Source: Erythrophleum ivorense
Taxonomy: Eukaryota > Streptophyta > Magnoliopsida > Fabales > Fabaceae
Reading direction: 5' to 3'
Length of the DNA stretch: 64,000 nt
NCBI GenBank assembly: GCA_026724425.1
Contig: JAIUCV010000002.1
Span: 935,001-999,000, forward strand
Every line of letters starts with the position of its first letter. Within the stretch, counting starts at the first letter, position 1. The notes under the pieces were generated by a model. It did no database searches. It was not told the DNA's origin and saw nothing but the letters and a program-made list of their open reading frames with translations. Positions 39,943 through 51,450 of the stretch are shown here, piece after piece. Both the position numbers and the translations under genes were made by a program.

Positions 39943-40169
39943 TTGTTAAAAGAATCCCTTAATTTTAGGGATTTTTCTTGTAAATGGGTTTTGACCGTTA
40001 CTTATTTATGAAGGGATTTTTGGGTCATTTATGTATAGGATTTCTAGCATTTATTTTTGACAGATGTGTTGCTCATCCTTGTGTATAGATACATCAAGCT
40101 CTTTGTATTACAGTTTCATATAGGAGAACATACAATTTATCTTCCTCTTGTCTATTATGTTTCTCCTCA
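39943..40169 (+). repeat. 5' LTR of Copia 1
   Basis: 227 bp, TG...CA ends, paired with 44485-44710. It is followed directly by the primer-binding site. Confidence 0.95.
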
Positions 40170-40213
40170 TGGTACAAAGCACTGACTCCAAGTAGAGTCT
40201 TGCTTAAAGGTTC

Positions 40214-43200
40214 ATGGAACACACATCTAAAGATCATTTGTCTGCAACTAGGGAGGCAAGCTTGAATCCAACCAAGACTCTTACCATTATGGGCTTGAGT
40301 TTGGATAACTCATCCTTCCAAGTTGCAGCCGAAAATTTGAATGGGAAAAATTACAGAAAGGGGGCTTGTGCAATTAGGCTTGCCATTGGTGGGAAAGGAA
40401 AGCTGGGATACCTTATCGAAGAAACCAAAGAGCCTTAGACCAGTGATACCACTGCACACCAACGCTAGAGAGCCGAGAACTCACTGGTGACCTCTTGGCT
40501 GACATATTTGATGGTCCCTACGATTTGAAAGACTTTAATTTTCCTCAACATGGATCGAGAAAGTGTGGGAAGCTGTGAGAGGGATGTACTCTGACGAAGA
40601 AAATGCTTTGCAAACCCTTGAAATCAAGACCAAACTTTGGCAAATGAGACAAGGAGATAAAGGAGTCAATGAATACTACGTGGAGATGATGGCTCTATGG
40701 CAAAAGTTAGACGCCATTTGCGAAGAGGAGTGGACATGTGTAAAAGACAACATGCGGTTTAAGAAGATGATCGGGAGGGATTTTGTGTTCGAGTTTCTCG
40801 CCAGATTGAACAGAGAACTTGACGACATGAGAAGCTGTATCCTTGCAAGGTCTCCTTTCTCAACCCTACGAGAAGCATTCAACGAAGTGAGAAGGGAAGA
40901 AACATGCCGTAAAGTAATGCTAAAGAATGACCTAAAGATACTAGAAGGGTCAACTATGGTAACCTACAGCAAAAATGGACAAATCAACAGTAATGGGCCT
41001 GACCCAAGCCCAAAACAAAAGCAACGTGTTTTTTGTGAACATTGCAGGAAAAATGGATACACAAAAGATACTTGTTGAGAATTGTATGGGAAACCAGCTG
41101 ATTGAAACCCAAAAAATATTCTAAAAGCCAAGGATATCATGTAATTGCAGAGCAAACCTTAGAAAGGACACAAGAAGATGGTAATAAAAATTTTTTTAGT
41201 AACAACCAATTGGAAAAAATTCTAGAAATATTGTTAACCTTACAATCATCTTGTCAATTGGCAAAAAAAATTTTCTATTGCCTCTCTTGCTTATGAGGGC
41301 ATAATTTTTCATGTTCTTAAATCTTTAAAAACAAGTACATTGTGGATTGTTCACTCCGGAGCATTTGATCATATGACCGATGATTACCGTTATTTTATTT
41401 CTTATACTCCTTGTGCTGATAACTACAAAATTAAAATTGCTAATGGAACTCTTATTCCTGTAATTGGAATAGGGGACATTAAACTCAGTAATTCCATACT
41501 TTTAAGACTTGTTCTTCATGTCTCTGATCTTGACTGTAGCCTACCTTTTGTTAATCAATTCACCAAAGACTCTAATTGCTATGCTAGTTTCTTTCCCACT
41601 TATTGTATTTTTTAAGACCTATAACTGGGGACAACAATTGGCAATGCTAAGGAGTATGGAGAACTTTATTACTTTGAAGACTCTGGAGTTGACAAACAGT
41701 TTGATATTATTTATAATTCTACTTTATTTTTCCAAAAAAATGACTTAATGTTATGGCACAAGTGATTAGGTTACTCTAATTTCAAATATATGTGTCACTT
41801 ATTGCTTGAATTTTATTCAAATAAAAAACTTATTGAGTTCCATTGCGAAAGTTGTGAGTTTGCCAAACATCACAAAAATTCCTATCCAAAAAATGCATAT
41901 CAACCAAGTGGGCCTTTTGCTATGATTTACAATGATTTGTAGGGTCTGTCACGAGTATCGAATAAAACCCATGCAAAATAGTTTATCTTCTTTATTGATG
42001 ACCACACCCGTCTTTGTTGGGTATAACTATTAAAAGAAAAGTCTAATGTTCCTCATGCATTCTCTAATTGTCATACTATGATTCAAAATCAATTTAATAC
42101 CCGTATCAAAATATTACACATAGATAATGGTACTGAATATTTCAGCCTTGGGGTCATTTCTTAAAAGTCATGGCATTGTTCACCAAAGTTTATGTAGTTA
42201 TATACCCCAACAAAGTGACATTGTAGAAAGAAAAAATAGACACCTTCTCGAATTTGCAAGAACCTTAATGTTTACATCCAATATGTCATAAGCCTTATGG
42301 GGTGATGCTATATTAACTGCCACTTATCTCGTTAATAGAATGCCAAGTAGTGTACTCTGGTTTGCCACACCTATTCAAAAACTCCTAAAGTCCTTCTCTA
42401 GTGTCAAATTATTTACTAATATTTCCCTCAAAGTATTTGGGTGCACTACCTTTATTCATGATTACTCTGGTCAAAAATAAATTTCAACTCCGTGCCATTA
42501 AATGTATATTCTTTGGATACTTTCCAAACCAAAAAAGATATAAATGTTATGACTCCTCAACTTGCCGCTCCTTGGTTAGTATGGATGTAACCTTCCCTAA
42601 GAACACCCCATTTTTCTCCAAACCTTTTATTCAGGGGGATAACTTGAGTGAATGCCAAACTTGGTACAAAAATGAGGATCTAACCCTATTTGATATTCCA
42701 CCTACACCACCTGCCCCACCTATATCTATTCTTGTGCCAGAAGTAAAAGGGAATTCTAATTTAGGAGGAAAAACAAAAGAAAAAGGGAACAAAGAAACTA
42801 TAGTTTACTGTAGAAGGAAAAAGTTGGAGAACATCATACCTGAAGCATGTTAAGAATCAGAACCAGTGGTAGAGCCTGAATCTTTTGTACCTATCCCTAA
42901 AAAGGTAACTAAACATATTTCAGATAAGCCTTTTGATTTATCTGATTTGGATTTACCTATTGCTTTGTGAAAAACTACCTAATCTTGTACTCTTTATCCC
43001 ATTCAGAAATACATCTCCTATAAAGCTTGTTCCCTTGTATGCCATGCCTTTGTTAGTAACTTTGACAAGATCAAAGTTCCTAGCACAATTAAGGAGGCCC
43101 TTGAGGCACCGGAATGGGAAGCAGCTATCATGGAAGAGATGAAAGCTTTGAACCAAAAAAAAAAAAAAAAACTTAGGAGATTGTGAATCTACCACCGGTA

Positions 43201-44480
43201 AAAATCCGGTGAGATGTAAATGGGTGTTTACAATCAAGTACAAGGTCGATGGGACGATAGAAAGATACAAGACTCGTCTTATGGAAAAAAAATTCACCTA
43301 AACATATGACATAGATTATACAGAGACCTTTGCACCAGCAACCAAGTTAAACACCATTCGTATACTTTTGTCCTTAACCACCAATCTTGACTGGCCTCTA
43401 CGACAACTGAATATCAAAAACACATTCTTAAATGGTGACCTAGCAGAAGAAGTATATATAACACTTCCTCCCGAGTTCAATAAGGGTAATGAAAATAAGT
43501 TTGTAGACTTACGAAGTCTTTGTATGGCCTCAAACAATCTTCTAGAGCTTGGTTTGAGAGATATGCACGAGTTCTCAAACATGAAGAATACAAGTAGAAT
43601 CACTTAGACTACACATTATTCTTGAATCAAAAAGATGGAAAAAGAACCATCCTTATTGTCTATGTGGATGATATTGTACTTACAGGGGATGAAATTGCAG
43701 AAATAGATAAACTCAAGAAAGTTCTAGTAGCCAAATTCGAAGTGAAAGACTTGGGTCAACTGAAATTCTTTCTGAGGATGGAGATTGCCAGATCAAGGAT
43801 AGGGATTAGTGTGTCTCAAAAAAAGTACACATTGGATCTCTTATTTGAGACTGAGATCTTAAGGTGCAAACCTAGTGATACTTCAATAGAAGTTGAAAGA
43901 AGATTTACTGATACAAGTAAACCAGTAGATAAAGAGAGTTATTAGAGACTGGTTGGGAAGTTAATTTATTTATCACATACATGGCTTGACATCGCTTTTG
44001 CTGTAAGTGCGGTGAGCCAACTTCTCCCAAAGAAGCACATCTTGATGTGGTCTATAAGATCCTAAGGTACCTAATAGGGTCACCTAGAAATAGTTTACTA
44101 TTCAAGAAAGGAAATTTAGCTCAAGTGGAAGTCTTCGCTAATGCTGACTGAGCAGAATCATTAGAAGATAGAATGTTTATTATGGGGTATTGCACATTTG
44201 TGTGGGAAAACCTAGTGACTTGGAGAAGTAAAAAATAAAATGTTGTAAATAAATTAACTTCCTAACCAGTCTTTAGTAACTTTCTTTATCTACTGGTTTA
44301 CTTGTATCATTAAATCTTTTTCCAACTTCTATTAAAGTATTACTAAGTTTTCACCTTAAGATCCCAATCTCAAATAAGAGAACAAGTTGCAGATATCCTT
44401 ATAAAAGGCTTGTCTCATCATACCTTTAGAAGACTTATTGATAAGTTAGACATGATTGATATCTATAATCCAACTTAAGG
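40214..44480 (+). pseudogene. Copia 1 gag-pol, broken by many stops and frameshifts
   Basis: Gag starts at 40214 (MEHTSKDHL, then ENLNGKNY and GKGKLGYLIEETK). It continues in the frame 40563-41078, which ends in a degenerate zinc knuckle CEHCRKNGYTKDTC whose histidine is replaced. The protease motif at 41340 reads IVHSGAFDHMT, so the catalytic Asp of the usual DSGA is His. Integrase fragments run 41750-42850 (HCESC, FIDDHTR, IDNGTE). Reverse transcriptase runs 43080-43945 (KWVFTIKYK, LNIKNTFLNGDL, and the catalytic VYVDDIVLTGDE near 43660-43690). RNase H sequence resumes at 44100-44230 and 44390-44480, on either side of an inverted duplication. A run of A at 43157-43171 shifts the frame. It cannot make a working polyprotein. 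Confidence 0.92.
44250..44388 (-). repeat. Inverted copy of a reverse-transcriptase segment within Copia 1
   Basis: Reverse-complementing 44250-44388 gives a near match to 43838-43976, the end of the reverse-transcriptase domain (for example ATACAAGTAAACCAGTAGAT in both). The arms are separated by about 270 bp and interrupt the RNase H frame, so this is a secondary rearrangement and not part of the original element. Confidence 0.9.
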
Positions 44481-44484
44481 GTAA

Positions 44485-44710
44485 TGTTAAAAGAATCCTT
44501 TAATTTCAGGGATTCTTACTATAAATAGGTTTTGACTATTGTTGATTTATGGGGTGATTTTTAGGTCATTTATGTATAAGATTTCTAGCATTTATTTTCA
44601 ATGAATCTATTGCTCATCCTTGTGTATATATACATCAAGCTCTCTGTATTACGGTTTCATATATGAGAATATACAATTTATCTTCCTTCTGTCCACTAAG
44701 TTTCTCCTCA
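44485..44710 (+). repeat. 3' LTR of Copia 1
   Basis: 226 bp, paired with 39943-40169. It is followed by the ATAAT target duplication. Confidence 0.95.
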
Positions 44711-44862
44711 ATAATAAATGAAGCAAGAAAGAAAAAGTTTCCACTAAAAGACAACTCATTATATTACAATAACACCAAACCAATTAATAACTATTCCACG
44801 ACAAATAATTGTACAAATGGTATAAGAGAAAAGTGTTACAAGTATGAGTTGTGCTCTATTAC

Positions 44863-44930
44863 TGAACAAATCAGAGGCTGGAATGTTCTAATTCTTTATA
44901 TCTATCTAAGTATTGACTCAATAACACCCA
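44863..44930 (-). repeat. Truncated 3' LTR of Copia 2
   Basis: Only the final 65-70 bp of the LTR remain (TTAGAACATTCCAGCCTCTG here against TCAGAACATTCCAACCTCTT in the 5' LTR). They are joined directly to RNase H sequence. Confidence 0.85.
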
Positions 44931-47900
44931 TTTGAACCTTTTCTTTGATGAGGTGGTGGTCAATCTCCATGCTTTTAGTCTGTCATGATGAATAGGATTT
45001 TTAGTAATATTGATTGCAACTATGTTGTCACACATAACTTCCATTTGTCCTTTTATGGGTACTTTAAGTTCTTTCAAAAGTATATTCAACCAAATGCCTT
45101 CACAAATTCCTTGTACTAAGGCCTTGAACTTAGCTTTTTCACTACTTTTAGCAACTTGTCACTTTTTTGTTTCTCTAGCTCACAAGGTTGCCCTACACAA
45201 ATGTGCAATATCCTAAAGTAAATCTTCTATTAGTGATTAAATCAACCTAATCTACATCTATGTAAACTTTCACATTTCTGTTTGCACCGTTTCTAAAGTA
45301 AATGCCCTTGCCATAGGTCATCTTCAAGTATCTGTGTATCTTGTAAACCGTTCTAAATGCTTTTGGTTAGACTTATTTATAAATTGACCTACCACATTAA
45401 CCAAGAAATTGATCTAGTCTAGTGTGCTAGAGATAAATCAACTTGCCCACCAATCTTTGGTAAAATACCTATGTCTATTGGAGCACTATCAAGTTTCAAC
45501 ACAACCTTATAATTTGCTTCCATTGGAGTTTTAGCTGGCTTACAACCTTGCATCTTTATTTCTTCAAGCAAATATAACCTATACTTTCTTTAAAAAACAA
45601 TTATGCCACTTTTTGATTTAGCCACTTCTATTCCCAAAAAATATTTTAATTCTCCCAAGTCTTTTGTATCAAATTCTTGACCAAAAGAACCTTTTAGTCT
45701 CCTTATTCCTCAGTGTAATCACAATATCATCTATATAAACAATTAAAATAGAAATTTTGCCATTAGGTGAGAACTCTGTAAATAATATATGATCTACTTG
45801 CCCTTGAGTGTACCCATATCCCTTCATTGCTTTAGTAAATTTTCCAAACCATGTTCTTCGAGATTGCTTCAATCCTTAAAGAGATTTTTAAAATTTGCAA
45901 ACCTTAGTATTGTTGCTGTCCAGACCAAGGAGCACCTCCATATATATTCCTTCCTCCAAGTTGCCATTTAAAAAGGCATTTTTAATATCCAATCAGTGGA
46001 GAGGTTAATCCATGTTAGCCTCAAAAGAGAAAAGCACTTTGATAGTGTTAAACTCTGCAACAGATGTAAAGGTTTCTTGGAAATCCACTCTTGAGTTTGG
46101 ATGAACTTTTTTGCCACCAATCTTGCTTTATGTAAGCTAATAATCTCATCGGCATTATACTTAATTGTAAAGACCTAAATGCATCCAATAATTTTCTTCC
46201 CTTGTGGCAAATCAACCAACTCCCATGTGCCACTTCTTTAAAGTGCTTTCATCTCTTCTATAGCCTTTTTCCACTCAAGCTTCTTCATGGCTTCAGTGAC
46301 ACTTTCTGCTCATTAGAAACGCTAGCCATAAAATTCTGATAACTCGGTGAGAGCTTATTATAGGAAATGTAATTGTGAAAAGAATGTTAAATGTAAGACC
46401 TTACCCCTACTCTCAAGGCAACGTATAAAGCTGGATCCTCTTCCTTTGGAATTGAATCGAAAATTGGCTCTAAAGGTGCTCTAGGCTCAATTTCAGATTT
46501 TTCCTTCTTCTATTGTACACAACGAGTTCAAGTTGTTGTATAGTCGTATTGCCACCCTCACATTCAGTATTAGCAGTAGTTTCATACAGAGTTGACTTGG
46601 GACTTTTAAGTACAAGGTTAGAATGGACATCTTGTGTGAGGATAGCTGCACTTTCAAGGGTATTTTCAGGTCTATTTGGTTCAATTTCAGTCCTGTCTTC
46701 AAGGGACATTTCAAGTCCAGGTGCATGCCACAAATCCCATTCTAAAGCTATCTCACTCTCCCCCTAAATAGGTGTTTTAGGGTAGAAAGGTTGACGTTCA
46801 AAGATGGTTACATCCATTGAGGTATAGAGTTTTTTTGGTCATAGTGAATAACACTCAACCTTTTTTGGTAGACGAATAACCCATAAAAATACATTTATGG
46901 GATCTTGGGTCAAGTTTGCCACAAAAATAGATATGGACAAAAACAGCAAAGCCAAAAAATCTCATGGGATAAGGTGGAAAGAAGTTGTGGATGAGAAAAG
47001 GTTTGAAGAAATTGTTCACAAGAAGTTTTGAATTCAAGTGTTTTTATGATAGTCTATTGATGAGATAGGTGACCATGAGAATTACTTTCCCCTAGTAAAA
47101 TTTAGGAACATTAGTGGTCATCATCAATGATCTAACTACCTCCAAGAAGTGCTTATTTTTCCTCTCAGCTGCTCTATACATGAGCTTTGGTGGACAATTT
47201 CATAGTGGGAAAGATAATTTGAGAGATTGGAATTAAAATAATCACAAGCATTATTAAAATGGAAGATTTTGATATTCGTACGAAAATGGGTTTGAACAAA
47301 GGCATGGAATCATTTAAAGATGGTTTTGGTTTCAGACTTCTCCTTCATAAGATACACCGATATTAATCTAGTATCGTCATCTACAAATGTAATGAACCAT
47401 TTAGCCTTTGACAAATTTTTTATGTTGCAAGGACCTTAAATGTCACTATGAATGATAGTGAAAGGTTGAATGGGTGTGCATTTACGGGAAGGATAGGAGT
47501 TCCTTATATGTTTGGACACTTGGTACACCTCACATTGAAAAGCAATAGTACTTTTATTGCATAAATGAGGATATAAGAGTTTTAAGTAGTGAAAATTAGG
47601 ATTTCCAAGACTAAAATGCCAAAGCATAAGATCACTCGAGGGAATAGTTGAACTACTAACTAAGAGAGCACCCTTGTTCGTCACAAGGTCAGCACCTTCA
47701 AGGAGATAGAGCTTAGCACTCTCCTTAGCATTGCAATAGTCTTTCCTCCATCCACGTCTTGAAAAACATAGCCACAAGGGAGAAACTTAGCAACACAATT
47801 ACAATCCTTTGATAGCTTGCTCATGGACCACAAGTTACAATTTAAATTAGGCACAAATAATACATCCTTTAGCATTCAAAGAGTGTAACATTTCCTATAC

Positions 47901-48940
47901 CGTCCACCTTTGGCAAGGACCCATATGCAATTTTAACCATCAAAGTGCATTCACCAAGGTAGTCAAAAGCAAAAAGTGCTTTTAAGGCACTAGACCTCTA
48001 AAATGCCTCGAGCAAAAGGCGTTAGAAAGGCATATGCTCAAGTGAAGCAAAGTGCTAAAATAAGGAAAATGCCACAAGTATGCCATATAAACGAAAATAA
48101 ATAAATGTAAATTTGTAACAACATTTGATAGATAAATTAACTAATCAGACATAATAATCATGAAGTCATAATAATCATCAAATGCACTAATTAAGTTATT
48201 AATATCACAATTTTATCTTATCTATCAACCTTTAAGGCTAGGTGGGCTTCTAAGGCTGGGTTTTATAGTTTCTTGTTTTATCCTATGACTATTATAAAAC
48301 ATTTGGGTTGGACTTCTAAATGGTTCCTTCCCTTTCAACTTTCAAATTACACTAAGGCGCCTTAGGCGCTTGCCTTGACTAATGCAAAAAACACAAAAGG
48401 TGCTACCAAGCGACCGCCTAACTAAAGCCAGCACCTCTCGTGGTGTAAGAGGCGCAGGGCTTCTTTAGCACCTTGTATCAGCACCTTAGGCATTGAGACA
48501 AGAACCTTTAACTACACTTGCCTTTCACATGATGCCAATGAATCAAGAAGGGGAAGCATTGCCCATCATATGATTGGTTACTCTTGAATCAACAATCGAA
48601 GAGGTATTAGGCTGTGTTTGGGAGCTTAAAGCAGAATGAAATCTACCTAATTAGACTACATTGGCACTAGTTTAAGCAAGGTTTGTATTCTGTCTAAATT
48701 AGCTTCAAAAGAAGCCCCGTTTGTTCTTTGCTAAATAGGGATATATCTCCTCAGGGCTTGTCCTCACTGCTAGTTACATATCCCTTGCCTTCTCTTGGGT
48801 TGGGCTTCCAATTTTTTGGTTTGCCATATATCTTCCAATGGACATCTTTAACAACATCACTGGAAGTGGCTCCTTCTATGACGTTCAAGGCCTAGAATTG
48901 GCCAAATTGCATGATGGAGTTTGTTACGTTGGATCTCGCT
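44931..48940 (-). pseudogene. Copia 2 gag-pol, broken
   Basis: Reading the minus strand: end of gag near 48880-48760 (HWKIYGKPKNWKPNPREG); a protease region near 48600-48540 with a degraded DSGA (VTNHMMGNAS); a foreign insert at about 47960-48510; then DVLFVPNLNCNL at 47870. The pre-integrase HHCC region lies in 47436-47777, integrase at about 46850-47400 (GKLDPRSHKCIFMGYSSTKKG), reverse transcriptase at 46300-45600 with YGYTQGQVDH and the catalytic VYIDDIVIT near 45750-45720, and RNase H at 45089-44940 (MCDNIVAINITKNPIHHDR). Frames change often and stops are common. It is not functional. Confidence 0.9.
47960..48510. mobile_element. Unclassified short insertion inside Copia 2 gag/protease region
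   Basis: About 550 bp interrupt the Copia frame between the protease region and the DVLFVPN motif. Both ends carry related, oppositely oriented motifs of the GGCGC/AAGGCAC kind (near 47975-48025 and 48350-48490, including GGCGCCTTAGGCGC-like palindromes). It has no coding capacity. It resembles a non-autonomous DNA element, but I found no clean target duplication, so the class is open. Confidence 0.5.
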
Positions 48941-48949
48941 CTAATTCCA

Positions 48950-49235
48950 TGAACAAATAAGAGGTTGGAATGTTCTGATTCTCTATATTTATTTGAATAT
49001 TGAGAACATACTTATATAGAATGTGCTGAACAAGCAAAGACAAGCATCACACTCTAAGAAAGGAAATAAAATAAGAAATTAAAGGAGAATAAGCACACTT
49101 AATGGCCCAGACATAGTCGCATAAATGGGGAAAACAAAAAGGAAAGAAGCTGTTGACACCCAAGAGAATATCTGCAAGTGAAAAACACTGATCCTGATGG
49201 AATAAACACCCTGATTCATGCACAATATTCCAACA
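48950..49235 (-). repeat. 5' LTR of Copia 2
   Basis: 286 bp with TG...CA ends. A TATATAAG-like box falls at about 49010-49018 on the minus strand, where an LTR promoter is expected. Its last part matches 44863-44930. Confidence 0.9.
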
Positions 49236-51308
49236 ATTACTATTGTGCATGAAGTAGACCACTACACTTCTTCAACAAAAATGCCAAAATGTAAATCCTA
49301 TACTTCCTTTTTTTTTTTTGAAATATACCCTTTCTAGCACCCATCTCAATATTAAACCAAAAACAAAATAAAACTCAAGTACTTTCAAACAAGACAGCAT
49401 CAGACTTGTTGCACACCAAAATCAGATATGCTAAACAAAGCATTTGAAGTCCACCAAAACTTCAATGGATAAATATTTTAGAAGGAACATACTGTCGACC
49501 AAGAAAATGAATTTCATTATTGTAAAATATTCCAGCATATTTTATGTAATTAATTAGTGAACCTAACATGTACCTTTGGGCTCCGCCCAATTGTATCCCA
49601 CAAATGCACAGTCCCATCATCACCAGCAGTCAGTAGAAGATGCCGACTAGTCTGGGAATAATTGAGAACTCTCAACACTTGATCTTACAATTTTAAAGAC
49701 TGGAGATTAGTCCAGATTCTAGAAACATAGATCAAAGCCAAACACCCAAGAAGCAGAAGGTTCAACAAAGCAGAAAACCTGTTCATTAGGGTCTTCGAGT
49801 TCAGCAGCCTTTGCACTTGAAGCAGGATTATGAAGAATAAGGTCCCCACTAAGGCCGATAGATGCCAAATGTTCGTCTTTGCAATTGTACATTATGCCTG
49901 TAACAGTATTAGTATGACCCCTCAGCCATTTAATACAGCGCTTCTTGGACAAATCCCATATCCTTACAACTTGACCGCTTCCTCCAGAACATAAGTATCT
50001 AGATGCCTTGTTGCTGAAGCTGATAGCCAATATAGACTCCTGCAAAGTATATTGAGACAAAATTGCATGAAATAATTGTCTAACCCCAAAAAGAACATAA
50101 ATTGTGCTTGATTGTGCAGAAAGCAAATTATTATCAGGATCACAGATTAATGAAGCCTAATGATGTTGTCTGGTAATTCTAAATGCAATTGCAGAGAATA
50201 TAAGGCCTGTATGAGATCTTGGAATCATTTTTTTGTCTCAAGCTGGAACAATACAAACACACCAAAGATGGAGAAGATGCAGTGGCATTATACAGAGAGG
50301 CTTCCCTGCACCCGTATTGCTTCTTGAAAAGCAAGAAAGAGCTAACTTTGATAGGACAGTACTTCCCCTCATGCATTAATTATTTTCTCATTGTCCAAAC
50401 TGTTTATTGAATCAAAGGTTGTAAATATTAGTAATTTTTAATTATTCTTAAAATTTTTTAATGAAAGTTAAGCCAATAATTCCATATACAAGGGATGTGA
50501 TATTGATAACAAATTACAATCCATTGATGATGTGAAGTGAAACTCCTAGTCTCATACTCTCCAATCAAGAAATAGTTTAAGATGTACATAAACAATTGAT
50601 CAGAAGCTAATTAAGTCAATCTTTTGTTCCCATTCTCACAATCTTTAAGTGTCACTTGCCAAAGGTACAATAATGTTGCAGAGTGTATACCCAAAAAATC
50701 ATGCTCTTTTCCTGCTTTGTTTTTGGGGGAGGGGGGCAGCAGGAGTAGAAGTGCATATTTTGCTTTAAGTGTTACTGTAGTTTTACTGCAGTTCTATGGT
50801 GTCTTGTGTTTCAAAAAGAAAATATAAGAGATTAATAACCATTAGATTCATCAAACAATTAAAAAAAATTTCCTTCAACTCAAATACTGTATTTCCTTAA
50901 ACCTCTAAATTTTTAATGCTGTTTTTTTTTTACTAGAAACATTTCAATTTTGACATAATAACATTTAAAATCACACTATTAACTTTTCAGTACTCAAATA
51001 TGACATTACATCTGTCAATTTTATGATGATTATATTATGCTGTAGAACATAGTATGTCGTAAAGCAACCACTTCAAACCATAAGATAAGAAAGAAGACAA
51101 TGTTTCAGCAACTGCATGAATTACCTCAATGTTGTCCCCACTATTAGTACCAGCGACGGAAATAGTCCCCATGTTGTGCCCATTTTTATGCCACAAAGAG
51201 ATCTTCTTATCATCTCTAGCACTGGCCACAACTAAATCTGTGAAGAAAAAAATTTAGTACAAATAAAGAGAGTTCATATTTTCTAGGTTGATAGAGATGA
51301 ACAAAATC

Positions 51309-51450
51309 TGTTGAGAATCACTTGTATGTGGGTGTGTGTGATCTGTAGGAGATTATCTTTTAGTTATAAGCTGATTTTATTTTTGAACTTAGTCAACTTT
51401 ATTCTATTTCTTTCCTTCCTTGTGTATGGCTCAATTAAGATTAGTGATTG
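51309..51450 (+). repeat. 5' LTR of Copia 3, truncated
   Basis: Matches the first half of 55001-55272, for example GAGATTATCTTTTAGTTATA in both copies. The second half has been lost together with the adjoining gag and pol. Confidence 0.88.

Larger units (their letters stand above)
39943..44710 (+). mobile_element. Copia LTR retrotransposon 1, in a NEDD1 intron
   Basis: Complete borders: 5' LTR 39943-40169 and 3' LTR 44485-44710, both TGTTAAAAGAATCC...TCTCCTCA. A perfect 5-bp target duplication ATAAT lies at 39938-39942 and 44711-44715. A primer-binding site TGGTACAAAGC begins at 40170, and a purine-rich AAGGGTAA precedes the 3' LTR. The internal order gag, protease, integrase, reverse transcriptase, RNase H identifies Copia. 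The LTRs differ at roughly 30 sites by eye, so the insertion is old. It is antisense to NEDD1. Confidence 0.96.
44863..49235 (-). mobile_element. Copia LTR retrotransposon 2, in the same NEDD1 intron
   Basis: It lies on the minus strand. The 5' LTR is 48950-49235 (starts TGTTGGAATATTGTGCATGA, ends TTGTTCA), followed by TGGAATTAGAGCG. The 3' LTR is reduced to about the last 65 bp (44863-44930) because a deletion joined RNase H to the LTR tail. A perfect target duplication ATTAC lies at 44858-44862 and 49236-49240. It is separated from Copia 1 by only about 150 bp of intron and points the other way. Confidence 0.94.
35040..51237 (-). pseudogene. NEDD1: NEDD1 (gamma-tubulin complex WD40 adaptor), disrupted copy lacking its first exons
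   Basis: In plants NEDD1 recruits gamma-tubulin complexes to microtubules during division. Minus-strand exons: 51125-51237, 49779-50039, 49574-49678, 39790-39855, 39422-39643, 37372-37933, 35687-36307, 35238-35407 and 35040-35147. WD40 repeats are clear (RIWDLSKKRCIKWLRGHTNT, GDDGTVHLWDT, then IIASVGLDKK). So are the Ser-rich middle, AETREELI, and the C-terminal gamma-tubulin-binding coiled coil (LFQRTLEETLDSFQK, then NSILENQAELKKEV). Lesions: TAG replaces the conserved Trp codon in VSWLKQHS (39847-39849). The acceptor before 49678 reads CAA|GTG, not CAG|GTG. Single-base deletions are inferred near 37522, 37405 and 35348. Exons for roughly the first WD40 repeat are absent up to the window end. 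Either this is a pseudogene or several assembly errors coincide; the first is far likelier. Confidence 0.88.
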
